Positions 7,862-15,411 of a stretch of DNA of 21,638 nt are shown piece after piece (the stretch's first letter is position 1; the number at the start of each line of letters is the position of its first letter). A program made the translations under genes and the position numbers. The notes under the pieces were generated by a model, which searched no databases, had not been told where the DNA came from, and was given only the letters and a program-made list of their open reading frames with translations. Origin of the DNA: an uncultured beta proteobacterium. GTDB taxonomy: Bacteria; Pseudomonadota; Gammaproteobacteria; Burkholderiales; SG8-39. The stretch is from NCBI GenBank assembly GCA_902826155.1, contig CADEDU010000065.1:20392-42029 (forward strand), given 5' to 3'.

Positions 7862-8829
7862 TGTTCGAGCCCTTGAATGATGATGTCCTGGGGGAGGTTT
7901 CTCCCGATGAAGACCATGACGCTCTCGCGCTTCTCGTCTTTGCCCCAGGGCTTGCCGGTGTCTCCACCCATCAGCATGTGCACCCCCTGGAATACGACTC
8001 GATTCTGATTGCCCTTGAGATACAGCACGCCCTTATAGCGTAGCAAATCGTTACCGTAAACCTGCACGATCGAGCTCAGAAATTCTTCGAGTTTCACGCC
8101 GTCGAACGGCCGCTCGGCGCGAAACACGAACGATTTCACATGCTCATCGTGATCGTGCTCGGCGTCGATCAGAAACTCAGGATCGACCTCCAGGACCGCG
8201 TTGAGATTGAAGCCGCGGATATCAAGGATCTCCTTGAGCGGCGTCTCACCGAAGTGCACGCGCTTGATCGGCGCGCGCGGATTCATCCGTACGATGCGGT
8301 TCTTGAGCCGCTCGATGTCCTCGTCGTTGACCAGATCGGTCTTCGACATCAGGATGCGGTCGGCGAATCCGACCTGCTCCTGCGCCTCGCGAAACTCGTC
8401 GAGTTGCATGGGCGCGTGCTTTGCGTCGACCAGCGTCAGTACGCTGTCGAGCAGGTAGTAGTTGCCGATGTCCTCGTCCAGGAAGAATGTCTGCGCCACC
8501 GGGCCCGGGTCGGCCATGCCGGTGGTCTCGATGATGACGCGATCGAACTTGAGCCGGCCGGTATCGCGGCGCTCTTTCAGATCGGCGAGGATGCGCTGCA
8601 GGTCACCGCGCACGGTGCAGCAGATGCAGCCGTTGTTCATCTCGATGATCTGCTCGTCGCGATCCTGGACCAGGATCTCGTTGTCGACACCGGCCTCGCC
8701 GAACTCGTTCTCGATCACGGCGATGCGCTGGCCGTGATGTTCCTTGAGGATGCGGTTGAGCAAGGTGGTCTTGCCGCTTCCCAGGAAGCCGGTGAGGATC
8801 GTGACCGGAACCATCTGGTTCTCTGCCAT
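7840..8829 (-). CDS. COG0523 family GTPase (CobW/YjiA-type metal chaperone)
   Basis: This 329-residue cytoplasmic G3E GTPase has Walker A GFLGSGKTT (14-22), the family's CxCC metal site GCICC (Cys68, Cys70, Cys71), ETTGMADPGPV (101-111), and SKTD (162-165) as the guanine-specificity motif. A histidine/acid patch HDHDEH lies at 225-230, before the C-terminal CobW domain. From family knowledge, such proteins bind zinc or cobalt and pass metal to client enzymes; several are induced by zinc starvation. The ATG at 8829 was chosen because GGAG lies nine bases ahead and MVPVTILTGFLGSGK follows at once; the longer open frame would begin inside the promoter. It overlaps dksA by 22 bases. Zinc as the client metal is inference. 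Confidence 0.9.
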   Translation of the reverse strand: MAENQMVPVTILTGFLGSGKTTLLNRILKEHHGQRIAVIENEFGEAGVDNEILVQDRDEQIIEMNNGCICCTVRGDLQRILADLKERRDTGRLKFDRVIIETTGMADPGPVAQTFFLDEDIGNYYLLDSVLTLVDAKHAPMQLDEFREAQEQVGFADRILMSKTDLVNDEDIERLKNRIVRMNPRAPIKRVHFGETPLKEILDIRGFNLNAVLEVDPEFLIDAEHDHDEHVKSFVFRAERPFDGVKLEEFLSSIVQVYGNDLLRYKGVLYLKGNQNRVVFQGVHMLMGGDTGKPWGKDEKRESVMVFIGRNLPQDIIIQGLEQCLVKAQ

Positions 8830-8887
8830 CTGTTGCAACTCCAGATTTGTGGTGCGACGGACAGGTGCCCGCTTGATCGGGGGCGCG

Positions 8888-8916
8888 ATTCTACCCAACC
8901 GCTCGCGAGTTCCCAA
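8888..8916 (-). promoter_or_regulatory. Sigma-70-type promoter for the GTPase-dksA unit
   Basis: TTGGGA (8911-8916) and TAGAAT (8888-8893) are separated by exactly 17 bases on the minus strand. Transcription would begin near 8880, about 50 bases before the GTPase ATG. I found no AT-rich Zur-type palindrome around it. This promoter separates the unit from rlmI upstream. Confidence 0.65.
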
Positions 8917-9028
8917 CGTTTTTTGGGCGCCTGGGCGCGAATGCCGAGGAGTCGGATCCGCCGGTCGGGCTCAAGTTCCCGGCAATCGCATCGCCGATCA
9001 CCAGCCGAAGGATTCGATCGGCGTAATC

Positions 9029-9066
9029 CTGGAACTGCCGTGGGGGTTTGACACCGCCACTTCCAG
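9029..9066 (-). terminator. Hairpin directly after rlmI
   Basis: CTGGAA (9029-9034) pairs with TTCCAG (9061-9066), and GTGG (9040-9043) with CCAC (9057-9060), giving a nested hairpin beginning one base past the rlmI stop codon. There is no T-run, so termination is only likely, not shown. The rest of the gap 8830-9028 holds the next promoter and no gene. Confidence 0.4.
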
Positions 9067-9067
9067 C

Positions 9068-10399
9068 CTAGCGCCGTCGGATCAGCAGCCCCTTCAAGTA
9101 CTCCCCCTCGGGAAAATCGAGCATGACAGCGTGGTCCGTCGCTGCGCCCCAGCGCTCGATTAATTCGGCCTGCACGCCGGCGTCCTGGGCCGCGCCGGCG
9201 ACGATGCTCTGAAAAAGTGGCGGTTCGATGACACCGGAACAGGAAAAGGTCGCCAGCAGCCCGCCTGGGCGAAGCAGCTGAAATCCCAGCAGGTTGATGT
9301 CCTTGTAGGCCCGTGCGGCGCGCTGCACGTGAGCCGCCGTCGGGGCGAACTTTGGCGGATCGAGCACGATCAAATCGAAGCGCTCACCTGCGGAGCGCAG
9401 CTTGCGCAGCTCGGCGAAGACATCGGCCTCGCGCCATTCCGCCCGGCCGGGTGCGATGCCGTTCAGGCGCTCGTGCTCGCGCGCCAGGGCAAGCGCTTCG
9501 GCGGAGCTGTCGATCGACACCGCGCGCGTAGCACCGCCGAGCAATGCGGCGATGGAGAATCCGCCGGTGTAGCAAAAACAGTTGAGCACGGACTTGTCCC
9601 GCGCGAGCGCCGCAATCCGCGCGCGGTTGCGCGCCTGATCCAGATAGAAACCGGTCTTGTGCCCGTGACGCACCTCGACGCGGAACCGCCCCCCGCCCTC
9701 GGCGATCTCGACAAGCGCGGGAGGGTCGTTGCCGGCCAGTGTGCCCACGCGCGCAGCGAGACCCTCGAGCGCACGAACCTCGACATCCGAGCGCTCGTAC
9801 AGGCTGTCGCAGCGGGCGTGCGATTGCAGCGCACGCACGATCGCGTCGCGCCATCGTTCCGCGCCCGCTGAAAGCAGCTGCACCACACCAACGTTGGCAT
9901 AGCGATCCATCACCACACCCGGCAATTGATCGGCCTCTGCGTTGATCAGCCGCACGCCCGCATCCGGCGCGGTGACGCCGCGTCGCTCGATCGCCTGCGC
10001 GACGCGCCGTTCGATGAACGCGGCATCGACCGCTTCGGCTTGGTCCCAGGTCCACACGCGCGCGCGGATCTGCGATGTGGGGCTGAACGCCGCGCGCGCC
10101 AGGAACTGCCCGGCGCTGGACAGCACCTGCACCGTGTCGCCGGCCTGAGGCGCGCCATCGACCTGCGCGATGGCGCCGGAGAAGATCCATGGATGGCGTC
10201 GCGCGATCGATTTTTCCCGGCCGGGCCCAAGAACGATCGCGGCTTCGCGCGAGCCAGCCGGTCGCTCGGCGGGAAACGTTGCAGCGCGCAGCGACTCGCG
10301 ACGACCTTGAGCGGGAGCCGGCGCTCTGCGACGACGATCATGCGCGCGCGCCTTCGCGCCGCCGGGCGATTTCTTCGAGGCTCGATTCGCGGATCGCAT
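9068..10399 (-). CDS. rlmI: 23S rRNA m5C1962 methyltransferase RlmI
   Basis: This SAM-dependent enzyme methylates 23S rRNA at C1962. The product has 443 residues. After a basic, probably disordered extension of about 50 residues comes the PUA domain (IVLGPGREKSIARRHPWIFSGAI, about 55-77), then HGHKTGFYLDQ (245-255), the Rossmann motif VLNCFCYTGGFS (271-282), LDPPKFAP (346-353) and FSCSG (385-389). The whole order matches E. coli RlmI (396 residues) closely. The ATG at 10399 lies 10 bases after the xerC stop and is the only ATG near the conserved part; a later non-ATG start that trims the extension cannot be ruled out. It is the last gene of the operon starting near 15134. Confidence 0.92.
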   Translation of the reverse strand: MRSANRASKKSPGGAKARAHDRRRRAPAPAQGRRESLRAATFPAERPAGSREAAIVLGPGREKSIARRHPWIFSGAIAQVDGAPQAGDTVQVLSSAGQFLARAAFSPTSQIRARVWTWDQAEAVDAAFIERRVAQAIERRGVTAPDAGVRLINAEADQLPGVVMDRYANVGVVQLLSAGAERWRDAIVRALQSHARCDSLYERSDVEVRALEGLAARVGTLAGNDPPALVEIAEGGGRFRVEVRHGHKTGFYLDQARNRARIAALARDKSVLNCFCYTGGFSIAALLGGATRAVSIDSSAEALALAREHERLNGIAPGRAEWREADVFAELRKLRSAGERFDLIVLDPPKFAPTAAHVQRAARAYKDINLLGFQLLRPGGLLATFSCSGVIEPPLFQSIVAGAAQDAGVQAELIERWGAATDHAVMLDFPEGEYLKGLLIRRR

Positions 10400-10409
10400 C
10401 AGCGCGCCA

Positions 10410-11390
10410 TCACGCGGCTTTGGTCTGCTTCTTCTTCGCGCGCGGATGGGCCGCGTCGTAGACCTTGGCGAGGTGCTGGAAGTCCAGATGAGTGTAGACC
10501 TGCGTGGTCGAGATGCTGGCGTGACCGAGCATGTCCTGCACCGCGCGCAGATCCCCGGAGGACTGCAGGACGTGCGTGGCGAACGAGTGTCGCAACACGT
10601 GAGGATGCACGGCGCCCTGCACGCCGGCCTGCACCGCCCATCGCTTGAGCCGTTTCTGCACGACGGTTGCATGCACGCGCTCGCCCCGCGCGCCGACGAA
10701 CAACGCACCCACCTCGGCGCGCGCGAGGTTGGCGCGAAGCGGTAGCCATGCCGCGATCGCATCGCGCGCCTGCCGCCCCACGGGAACGGTGCGCGTCTTG
10801 GCGCCCTTGCCGGTGACGGTGATCTCGGCATCGCGCACGATCGAGCGTCCGTCGGACAGATCCAGCGACAGCAACTCGGCCAGACGCAATCCCGAGGAAT
10901 ACAGCAGCTCGAACATCGCCTTGTCGCGCGCCTCCAGTGGCGAGTCGACCGTACGATCCAGCAACCGGCTGGCGATGTCGGGCGATAGCGCCTTGGGAAG
11001 CGGTTTCGCGAGCTTCGGAGCGCGCACGCCTGCGGCCGGATTGAGCGCCGCGCCATGATGGCGGATGCGCCAGCCGAAAAACGTTCGCCACGCGGACAGT
11101 CGCCGCGCAAGCGTGCGTGGTGCCTCGCCTTGGGCATGGAGCTTCGCCAGCGCGCCGCGCACGTGGTGCACCGCCATGCGATCCCAGTCGATTTGCGGAA
11201 GCGCCACCAATAGCGCTTCGAGGTCGCGCTGATAGCTGCTGCGCGTGTGTGTGCTCAGGCGCCGGCCATGCGAGAGGAAATCGATGAACGCATCGATCGC
11301 AGCGCGGCGCGGATCGGGCCGCGCGGCCTCGGGTGCTGCCTGGTGCGATGAGACCGCGCCGTCGCTAGTGTGCTTGACCGACCGCGGCAC
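10410..11390 (-). CDS. xerC: Tyrosine recombinase XerC
   Basis: With XerD, this enzyme resolves chromosome dimers at dif. The product has 326 residues, about 25 longer than E. coli XerC at the N-terminus. The SAM-like core-binding domain covers about 28-110. The catalytic set is complete: Arg169 (SGLRLAELL), Lys195 (TGKGAKTR), His264 and Arg267 (HVLRHSFATHVL), His290 (LGHASIS) and the nucleophile Tyr299 (QVYTHLD). A Lys-rich tail follows. The GTG start overlaps the DUF484 gene by 26 bases, in keeping with the well-known DUF484-xerC pairing. The ribosome site is weak, so a shorter form is possible. Confidence 0.94.
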   Translation of the reverse strand: MPRSVKHTSDGAVSSHQAAPEAARPDPRRAAIDAFIDFLSHGRRLSTHTRSSYQRDLEALLVALPQIDWDRMAVHHVRGALAKLHAQGEAPRTLARRLSAWRTFFGWRIRHHGAALNPAAGVRAPKLAKPLPKALSPDIASRLLDRTVDSPLEARDKAMFELLYSSGLRLAELLSLDLSDGRSIVRDAEITVTGKGAKTRTVPVGRQARDAIAAWLPLRANLARAEVGALFVGARGERVHATVVQKRLKRWAVQAGVQGAVHPHVLRHSFATHVLQSSGDLRAVQDMLGHASISTTQVYTHLDFQHLAKVYDAAHPRAKKKQTKAA

Positions 11391-12006
11391 TGATCAGCTC
11401 GGCGATGCGCGCCAGGTACAGCGTGCCCATCTCGGGATAGAACCGCTTGGGGTCGTCGGCGCCGAGCGCGAGCATGCCGAACACGCCCGCATCGTCGCGC
11501 AGCGCGCACAGCGCGATCGACTGGATGCGCCCCGGGTCGACGCCGAACCATTCCGCCGCCTCGAACTGATCGTTCGGACCGCAGAACGGCTGCTCCAGGC
11601 CATTGGCGTACTCGTGGATCGCATCGCTGACCGGCGCATATTCGGCGGACTCGCCGCTACCACGCCACAGCCGGACCGCCGCGTGCGGCACGGCGAAGTC
11701 GTCGTGCAGGCTGGTAATGGCTGCCTGCAATGCGGTATCGCGATCGGCGGCGCTCAGCAGCGCGAGGCACAGCCGGTGGACCCGCTCGCCGATGGTGTCG
11801 TTTTCCTCGCCGAACTGGATCAGCTCGGAGAGCTTGCCCTGCAGCGCGCGATTGCGATCTCGCAGCGTGAGCACCTGCCGCTCCGATAGTGGAATGGCCG
11901 CGCCGCCGTGCGGGTTCGGGATCGACACCTGGGCGAGCAGATCGGTGTGCTGCTCGAAGAACTCGGGGTGGGCGCGTAGGTACTGAACGACGTCGTCGGG
12001 ACTCAT
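11365..12006 (-). CDS. DUF484 family protein (GAF-like)
   Basis: The product has 213 residues. The family signature is at the N-terminus: DDVVQYLRAHPEFFEQHTDLLAQVSIPNPHGGAAIPLSERQVLTLRDRN, followed by a helical segment and a GAF-like domain (about 75-210). Its biochemical role is unknown; the gene sits between dapF and xerC in many proteobacteria. The ATG at 12006 begins next to the conserved region, 13 bases past the dapF stop. The frame could also start at a TTG at 12036, adding 10 residues and overlapping dapF. Neither start has a good ribosome site. It overlaps xerC by 26 bases. Confidence 0.85.
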   Translation of the reverse strand: MSPDDVVQYLRAHPEFFEQHTDLLAQVSIPNPHGGAAIPLSERQVLTLRDRNRALQGKLSELIQFGEENDTIGERVHRLCLALLSAADRDTALQAAITSLHDDFAVPHAAVRLWRGSGESAEYAPVSDAIHEYANGLEQPFCGPNDQFEAAEWFGVDPGRIQSIALCALRDDAGVFGMLALGADDPKRFYPEMGTLYLARIAELISAAVGQAH

Positions 12007-12019
12007 GCCAGTGGCGATC

Positions 12020-12913
12020 TCAGGAGGGATGCTCAAGCAGTGCGTCGGGATCGAATTCGCCGTCGAACACCGTGTGGGCCGGGCCAGTCATGAAGACCGG
12101 ATTGTCGACGCCACCCCAGTTGATCGTCAAATCGCCGCCGCGCGTCTGTACGGTGACGGGCGAGTCCGCGCGATCGAGCAGGATGGCCGCGACCGCGGCC
12201 GCGCACGCGCCGGTGCCGCAAGAGAGCGTCTCACCGGCGCCACGCTCGAACACGCGCACGCGGAGCCGATGGCGATCACGCACCTGCACGAATCCGGCAT
12301 TGACGCGCGCCGGAAAGCGGCTGTGGTGCTCGATCTGCGGCCCTTGAGTGCCGACCGGGGTGCGATCGACGTCGTCGACGAACTGCACCGCGTGGGGATT
12401 GCCCATCGACACCGCGTAGATCGTCACTGTCGCCGCCTCGATCGTCAGCGGCCAGCCAGGCAAATGCGCGACGGATGCCGCAACTGGCGCGAGCCCGGCC
12501 GTATCGAAGGGCACGCGCGCAGCCTCGAGGATCGGCGCCCCCATGTCGACGGTGACACGCCCATCGTCTTCGAGCCTGGGAACGATCACTCCGCTTCTGG
12601 TCACGACGCGGATCGTGCGCTTGGTCGACAACCCCTGCGCGTGGACGAAGCGCACGAAGCAGCGCGCGCCATTGCCGCACTGCTCGACCTCGCCGCCGTC
12701 GGCATTGAAGATGCGATAGCGAAAATCGACGCTCGCATCTGGCGCCGGTTCGACGATCAGGATCTGGTCGCAGCCGATGCCGATGTGCCGATCGGCAATG
12801 CGACGGGCGAGTTCGGGTGTCAAGCGCACCGATTGGCGCACGGCATCGAGCATGACGAAGTCGTTGCCCGCGCCATGCATCTTGGTGAAGCGCAGCATCG
12901 GCGCGCCGCTCAT
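12020..12913 (-). CDS. dapF: Diaminopimelate epimerase DapF
   Basis: DapF interconverts LL- and meso-diaminopimelate for lysine and peptidoglycan synthesis, without a cofactor. The product has 297 residues. Motifs are [16 protein letters not shown] (9-24), CDQILIVE, and the two catalytic cysteines: Cys79 in [10 protein letters not shown] and Cys232 in SCGTGACA. Glu225-type (VFERGAGE) and substrate-binding GNPHAVQFV (171-179) segments are intact. Its ATG overlaps the stop codon of the CoA-binding gene as ATGA. An ATG at residue 6 would give a start more like E. coli, but the overlap favours the first. Confidence 0.95.
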   Translation of the reverse strand: MSGAPMLRFTKMHGAGNDFVMLDAVRQSVRLTPELARRIADRHIGIGCDQILIVEPAPDASVDFRYRIFNADGGEVEQCGNGARCFVRFVHAQGLSTKRTIRVVTRSGVIVPRLEDDGRVTVDMGAPILEAARVPFDTAGLAPVAASVAHLPGWPLTIEAATVTIYAVSMGNPHAVQFVDDVDRTPVGTQGPQIEHHSRFPARVNAGFVQVRDRHRLRVRVFERGAGETLSCGTGACAAAVAAILLDRADSPVTVQTRGGDLTINWGGVDNPVFMTGPAHTVFDGEFDPDALLEHPS

Positions 12914-13350
12914 GTCGTCACGGCGCGCTGGACACCGAACACGCGGCAGTCACGCGCAATGCAGCGGTTCATGACCACCACGATGCCGTGCGATTGCGCG
13001 CGGAGCGCCGCCTGCGAGTGTACGACGCCGTCCTGCAACCACAGGCATCGCGGCGGACGTGCGAGACAGGACTCCACGATCGCCGGCACGTGCTCCGGAC
13101 TGCGAAACACATCGACGATGTCGATCGGTTCGGTGATGTCTTCCAGCCGCGCGTAGGCGCGTTCGCCCAGCGCCGAGTCGATTCCAGGGCGCACGGCGAT
13201 GATGCGATAGCCGCGCTCGCGCATGATCTTCGCGATCTGGTGGCTGGGGCGCGCCGGATTCGGCGAGTAGCCCACGACCGCGATGGTGCGCGCGCTAGCG
13301 AGCAGGGCTCGGATCGTTTCGCTGTCGGGGTTGGAGAACACAGCATTCAT
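12910..13350 (-). CDS. CoA-binding domain protein (YccU-like)
   Basis: The product is a 146-residue single Rossmann-type domain. Its N-terminal fold contains [27 protein letters not shown]; then come [34 protein letters not shown], and the C-terminal [10 protein letters not shown]. This matches the CoA_binding_2 / YccU family, which bind CoA-type nucleotides and whose role in the cell is unclear. The ATG at 13350 is chosen over a GTG four codons earlier that directly abuts the stop of the acyltransferase gene. Its stop overlaps the dapF start. Confidence 0.85.
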   Translation of the reverse strand: MNAVFSNPDSETIRALLASARTIAVVGYSPNPARPSHQIAKIMRERGYRIIAVRPGIDSALGERAYARLEDITEPIDIVDVFRSPEHVPAIVESCLARPPRCLWLQDGVVHSQAALRAQSHGIVVVMNRCIARDCRVFGVQRAVTT

Positions 13351-13362
13351 CGCACTACGCAC

Positions 13363-14253
13363 TCAGTAGAAACCGGCCTCGCCCTGCGGCCGTGTCTTGA
13401 AGCGACGGTGAAACCAATAGTACTGCTCCGGCATCTCCAGCACGCAGTCCTCGATGAACGCATTCATTCGGCGCGTGTCGGCCTGCACGTCATCGGTCGG
13501 AAAGTCGCGCCATGGCGGATGCAGTCGAACCCGGTAGCCGCCGCCTGCGGGCAGCATGCGCGTGATGCACGGAATCACCGCTGCACCGGTGAGCCGCGCC
13601 AGCCGCGACACGCCGGTGATCGTTGCGGTGGGCACGCCGAAGAACGGCACGAACACCGCATCACGCGCGCCGAAGTCCAGATCGGGGAGGTAGTAGAACG
13701 CCACGCCTTGCTTGATCGATCGCGCCACCGCCAGCACGCCATCCTGCCGCGCGAACAGCTTCGATTGCGGATGGAGCCGCGCGTAACGCATCCGCCCTTC
13801 GCGCACGCGCGCCTCGAACACGGCGTTGTTCTGCTTTTGATACATGCTCGCAGTCGGAACCTCGGCCGCAATGCGTGCACCACCCATGTCCAGCCCGAGG
13901 AAATGCGGCGCCATCACGATCACCGGCTTGCCTGCGAGCGCATGCAGATGCTCCAACCCTTCGAAGGTGACGAGCGACTTGAACCGATCGAGCGGCGCCC
14001 ACCATGCGATGCCGTGCTCCAGCACGAAGCGGCCGAACAGTCTTGCGTGCTGTCGCGCGATGGCTTCGCGCTCGGGCTCGGACTTCTCGGGGAAGCACTT
14101 GCGCAGGTTGATCCGGCAGACGCGCCGGCGTTCCCGGGCGAGCCGATAAGCGACCGCGCCGATGCACTCACCGACCCATGCCAGCACGTTGAGCGGCAGG
14201 AAGTGCAGCACCCACATGAGACCGAGCGCCGCGCGCGCGAACACCACGCTCAT
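13363..14253 (-). CDS. Lipid A biosynthesis acyltransferase, LpxL/HtrB family (HX4D)
   Basis: This 296-residue inner membrane enzyme has an N-terminal hydrophobic segment (about 7-36) and the acyltransferase motif HFLGLD, His117 to Asp122, in VIVMAPHFLGLDMGG. Other family features are NLRKCFPEKS near 49, VPTASMYQKQNN and YLPDLDFGARDAVFVPFFG. Members add secondary acyl chains to Kdo2-lipid A from acyl-ACP. The ATG at 14253 overlaps the previous stop codon as ATGA; the open frame continues 108 residues upstream but that part is a shadow of the neighbouring gene. Which acyl position it modifies cannot be told. It forms a pair with the next acyltransferase gene. Confidence 0.92.
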   Translation of the reverse strand: MSVVFARAALGLMWVLHFLPLNVLAWVGECIGAVAYRLARERRRVCRINLRKCFPEKSEPEREAIARQHARLFGRFVLEHGIAWWAPLDRFKSLVTFEGLEHLHALAGKPVIVMAPHFLGLDMGGARIAAEVPTASMYQKQNNAVFEARVREGRMRYARLHPQSKLFARQDGVLAVARSIKQGVAFYYLPDLDFGARDAVFVPFFGVPTATITGVSRLARLTGAAVIPCITRMLPAGGGYRVRLHPPWRDFPTDDVQADTRRMNAFIEDCVLEMPEQYYWFHRRFKTRPQGEAGFY

Positions 14254-15134
14254 CGAGCCGCTTCCTCGCCTGCGCCGGTCTTCATGCGTTGCGGCGGACG
14301 CGGCGCACCGGCCGGGACCTTGTATCGGTTGTAGGCCCACAGGTATTGACTCGGACAGGTTTGAATCACCGCCTCGAGAGCGTGATTGACCCGCGCCATC
14401 AGTTCCGCCGGCGCAATGTTCGAATCGTCGATCGGCAGCGGATTCACGTGGATGCGAAAGCCTTCGCCGTGTGCCAGGCGCTCGGCGTGCGCGATCAGCA
14501 CGACCGCCCGCGACGCCTCGAACAGCCGCGCGAGCAGGGTCATCGTGTAGGCGGGCCGGCCGAAGAAATCGATCCACTCGCCTTCGCCGAAGCTGGGCAC
14601 CTGATCGGGCAACAGACCAATTGCTTCGCGTGCACGCAATGCGCGCAGCAGTCTGCGCACCCCGGCGAGGCTGGTCGGTGCCAGATGCACGTTGGCGCGT
14701 TCACGGCCACGCGCCATCAGCGCCTCGACCCGCGCCAGTTTCGACGGACGGTAGAGCACGGTGATCGGCGCGATCTGCGCGAAGCGGCCTGGGAGGATCT
14801 CGAAACACCCCAAATGGGGAGTGAGGAAGATGATGGCTTTGCCGCTTGCCAGCGCCGCGTCGACCAGGGCCATGCCACGGATCTCGCGAATCAACGCCAG
14901 CGTCCGCTCTGGAGATCCGAACCACACCAGCGGCAGTTCGGCGATCGACTTGCCGGCCTCCGCAATCGCAGCACGCCGGGTGCCTGGATCGCCCCAACCG
15001 GCTGCAGCCAGGTTCTCGCGCAGTCGGTGGCGATACCGCGGCGAGACGATGTACACGAGCCAACCCAACGCCGCGCCGATCGCGTGGATCCAGCGCAGCG
15101 GCACGATCGCAAGCAGCTTGGGGATCAGGCGCAT
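14250..15134 (-). CDS. Lipid A biosynthesis acyltransferase, LpxL/HtrB family (HX4E)
   Basis: The product has 294 residues. It has an N-terminal hydrophobic helix (about 14-31), RHRLRENLAAAGW near 36-48, and the HX4E motif HLGCFE, His107 to Glu112, in IIFLTPHLGCFEILPGR. GLLPDQVPSFGEGEWIDFFGRPAYTM follows near 190-215 and QYLWAYNRYK near the end. It differs from its neighbour in having Glu in place of Asp in the motif and is only distantly similar. The pair may attach two different secondary acyl chains, or one may act on another lipid; that is inference. It is the first gene of the seven-gene operon. Its ATG lies about 40 bases after the probable promoter start. Confidence 0.92.
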   Translation of the reverse strand: MRLIPKLLAIVPLRWIHAIGAALGWLVYIVSPRYRHRLRENLAAAGWGDPGTRRAAIAEAGKSIAELPLVWFGSPERTLALIREIRGMALVDAALASGKAIIFLTPHLGCFEILPGRFAQIAPITVLYRPSKLARVEALMARGRERANVHLAPTSLAGVRRLLRALRAREAIGLLPDQVPSFGEGEWIDFFGRPAYTMTLLARLFEASRAVVLIAHAERLAHGEGFRIHVNPLPIDDSNIAPAELMARVNHALEAVIQTCPSQYLWAYNRYKVPAGAPRPPQRMKTGAGEEAAR

Positions 15135-15179
15135 CGCAGTTCGACCCCTGCGTGCAATGCCTGCGTGCCCACACCGCCG

Positions 15180-15208
15180 ATTGCGTTAGCACGCAAAGAC
15201 ATTGTCAA
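15180..15208 (-). promoter_or_regulatory. Promoter of the acyltransferase-dapF-xerC-rlmI operon with overlapping inverted repeat
   Basis: On the minus strand a perfect TTGACA (15203-15208) is followed after 17 bases by CGCAAT (15180-15185), a weak -10 box. The spacer and -10 box are covered by an inverted repeat, TTGCGT (15181-15186) and ACGCAA (15191-15196) with four bases between. A protein bound there would block the promoter. Which regulator binds is unknown. Confidence 0.5.
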
Positions 15209-15245
15209 ACGAGATCAACGCGATGCATCGATGGGACGTTCCCTT

Positions 15246-15345
15246 GATCGCCGGTGGGACGGACGGCGATCTGTTCGCCAGTTCACTCCAGGGGTCGCCC
15301 ACGGTAGGTGGGCTATTCGATTTCTGCTACCCTTCGAAGGTTTTT
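15246..15345 (+). promoter_or_regulatory. Structured leader region upstream of metK
   Basis: Three inverted elements lie ahead of metK. GATCGCCG (15246-15253) pairs with CGGCGATC (15264-15271). GCCCAC (15297-15302) pairs with GTGGGC (15308-15313), and their five-base loop GGTAG (15303-15307) is complementary to CTACC (15328-15332), which would make a pseudoknot or an alternative hairpin. The palindrome CCTTCGAAGG (15331-15340) is followed at once by TTTTT. No known riboswitch class was recognised and no clear metK promoter was seen. Confidence 0.4.
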
Positions 15346-15411
15346 CGCACGAGTTATCCGGCGATTTTCAGTGATCAATCCGACCTACTTACCTAACGAA
15401 GCGGCAGGGCA

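Noticed and set aside
9068..11137. A 689-codon frame fusing a shadow of xerC to rlmI
   Set aside because: The part before 10399 is out of frame with xerC and has no homology. RlmI similarity begins after the ATG at 10399.
12005..15374. Long plus-strand open frames (383, 448 and 361 codons) opposite the dapF and acyltransferase genes
   Set aside because: They are antisense shadows of well-conserved genes. Their translations are rich in Arg and His, show no family motifs and lack ribosome sites.
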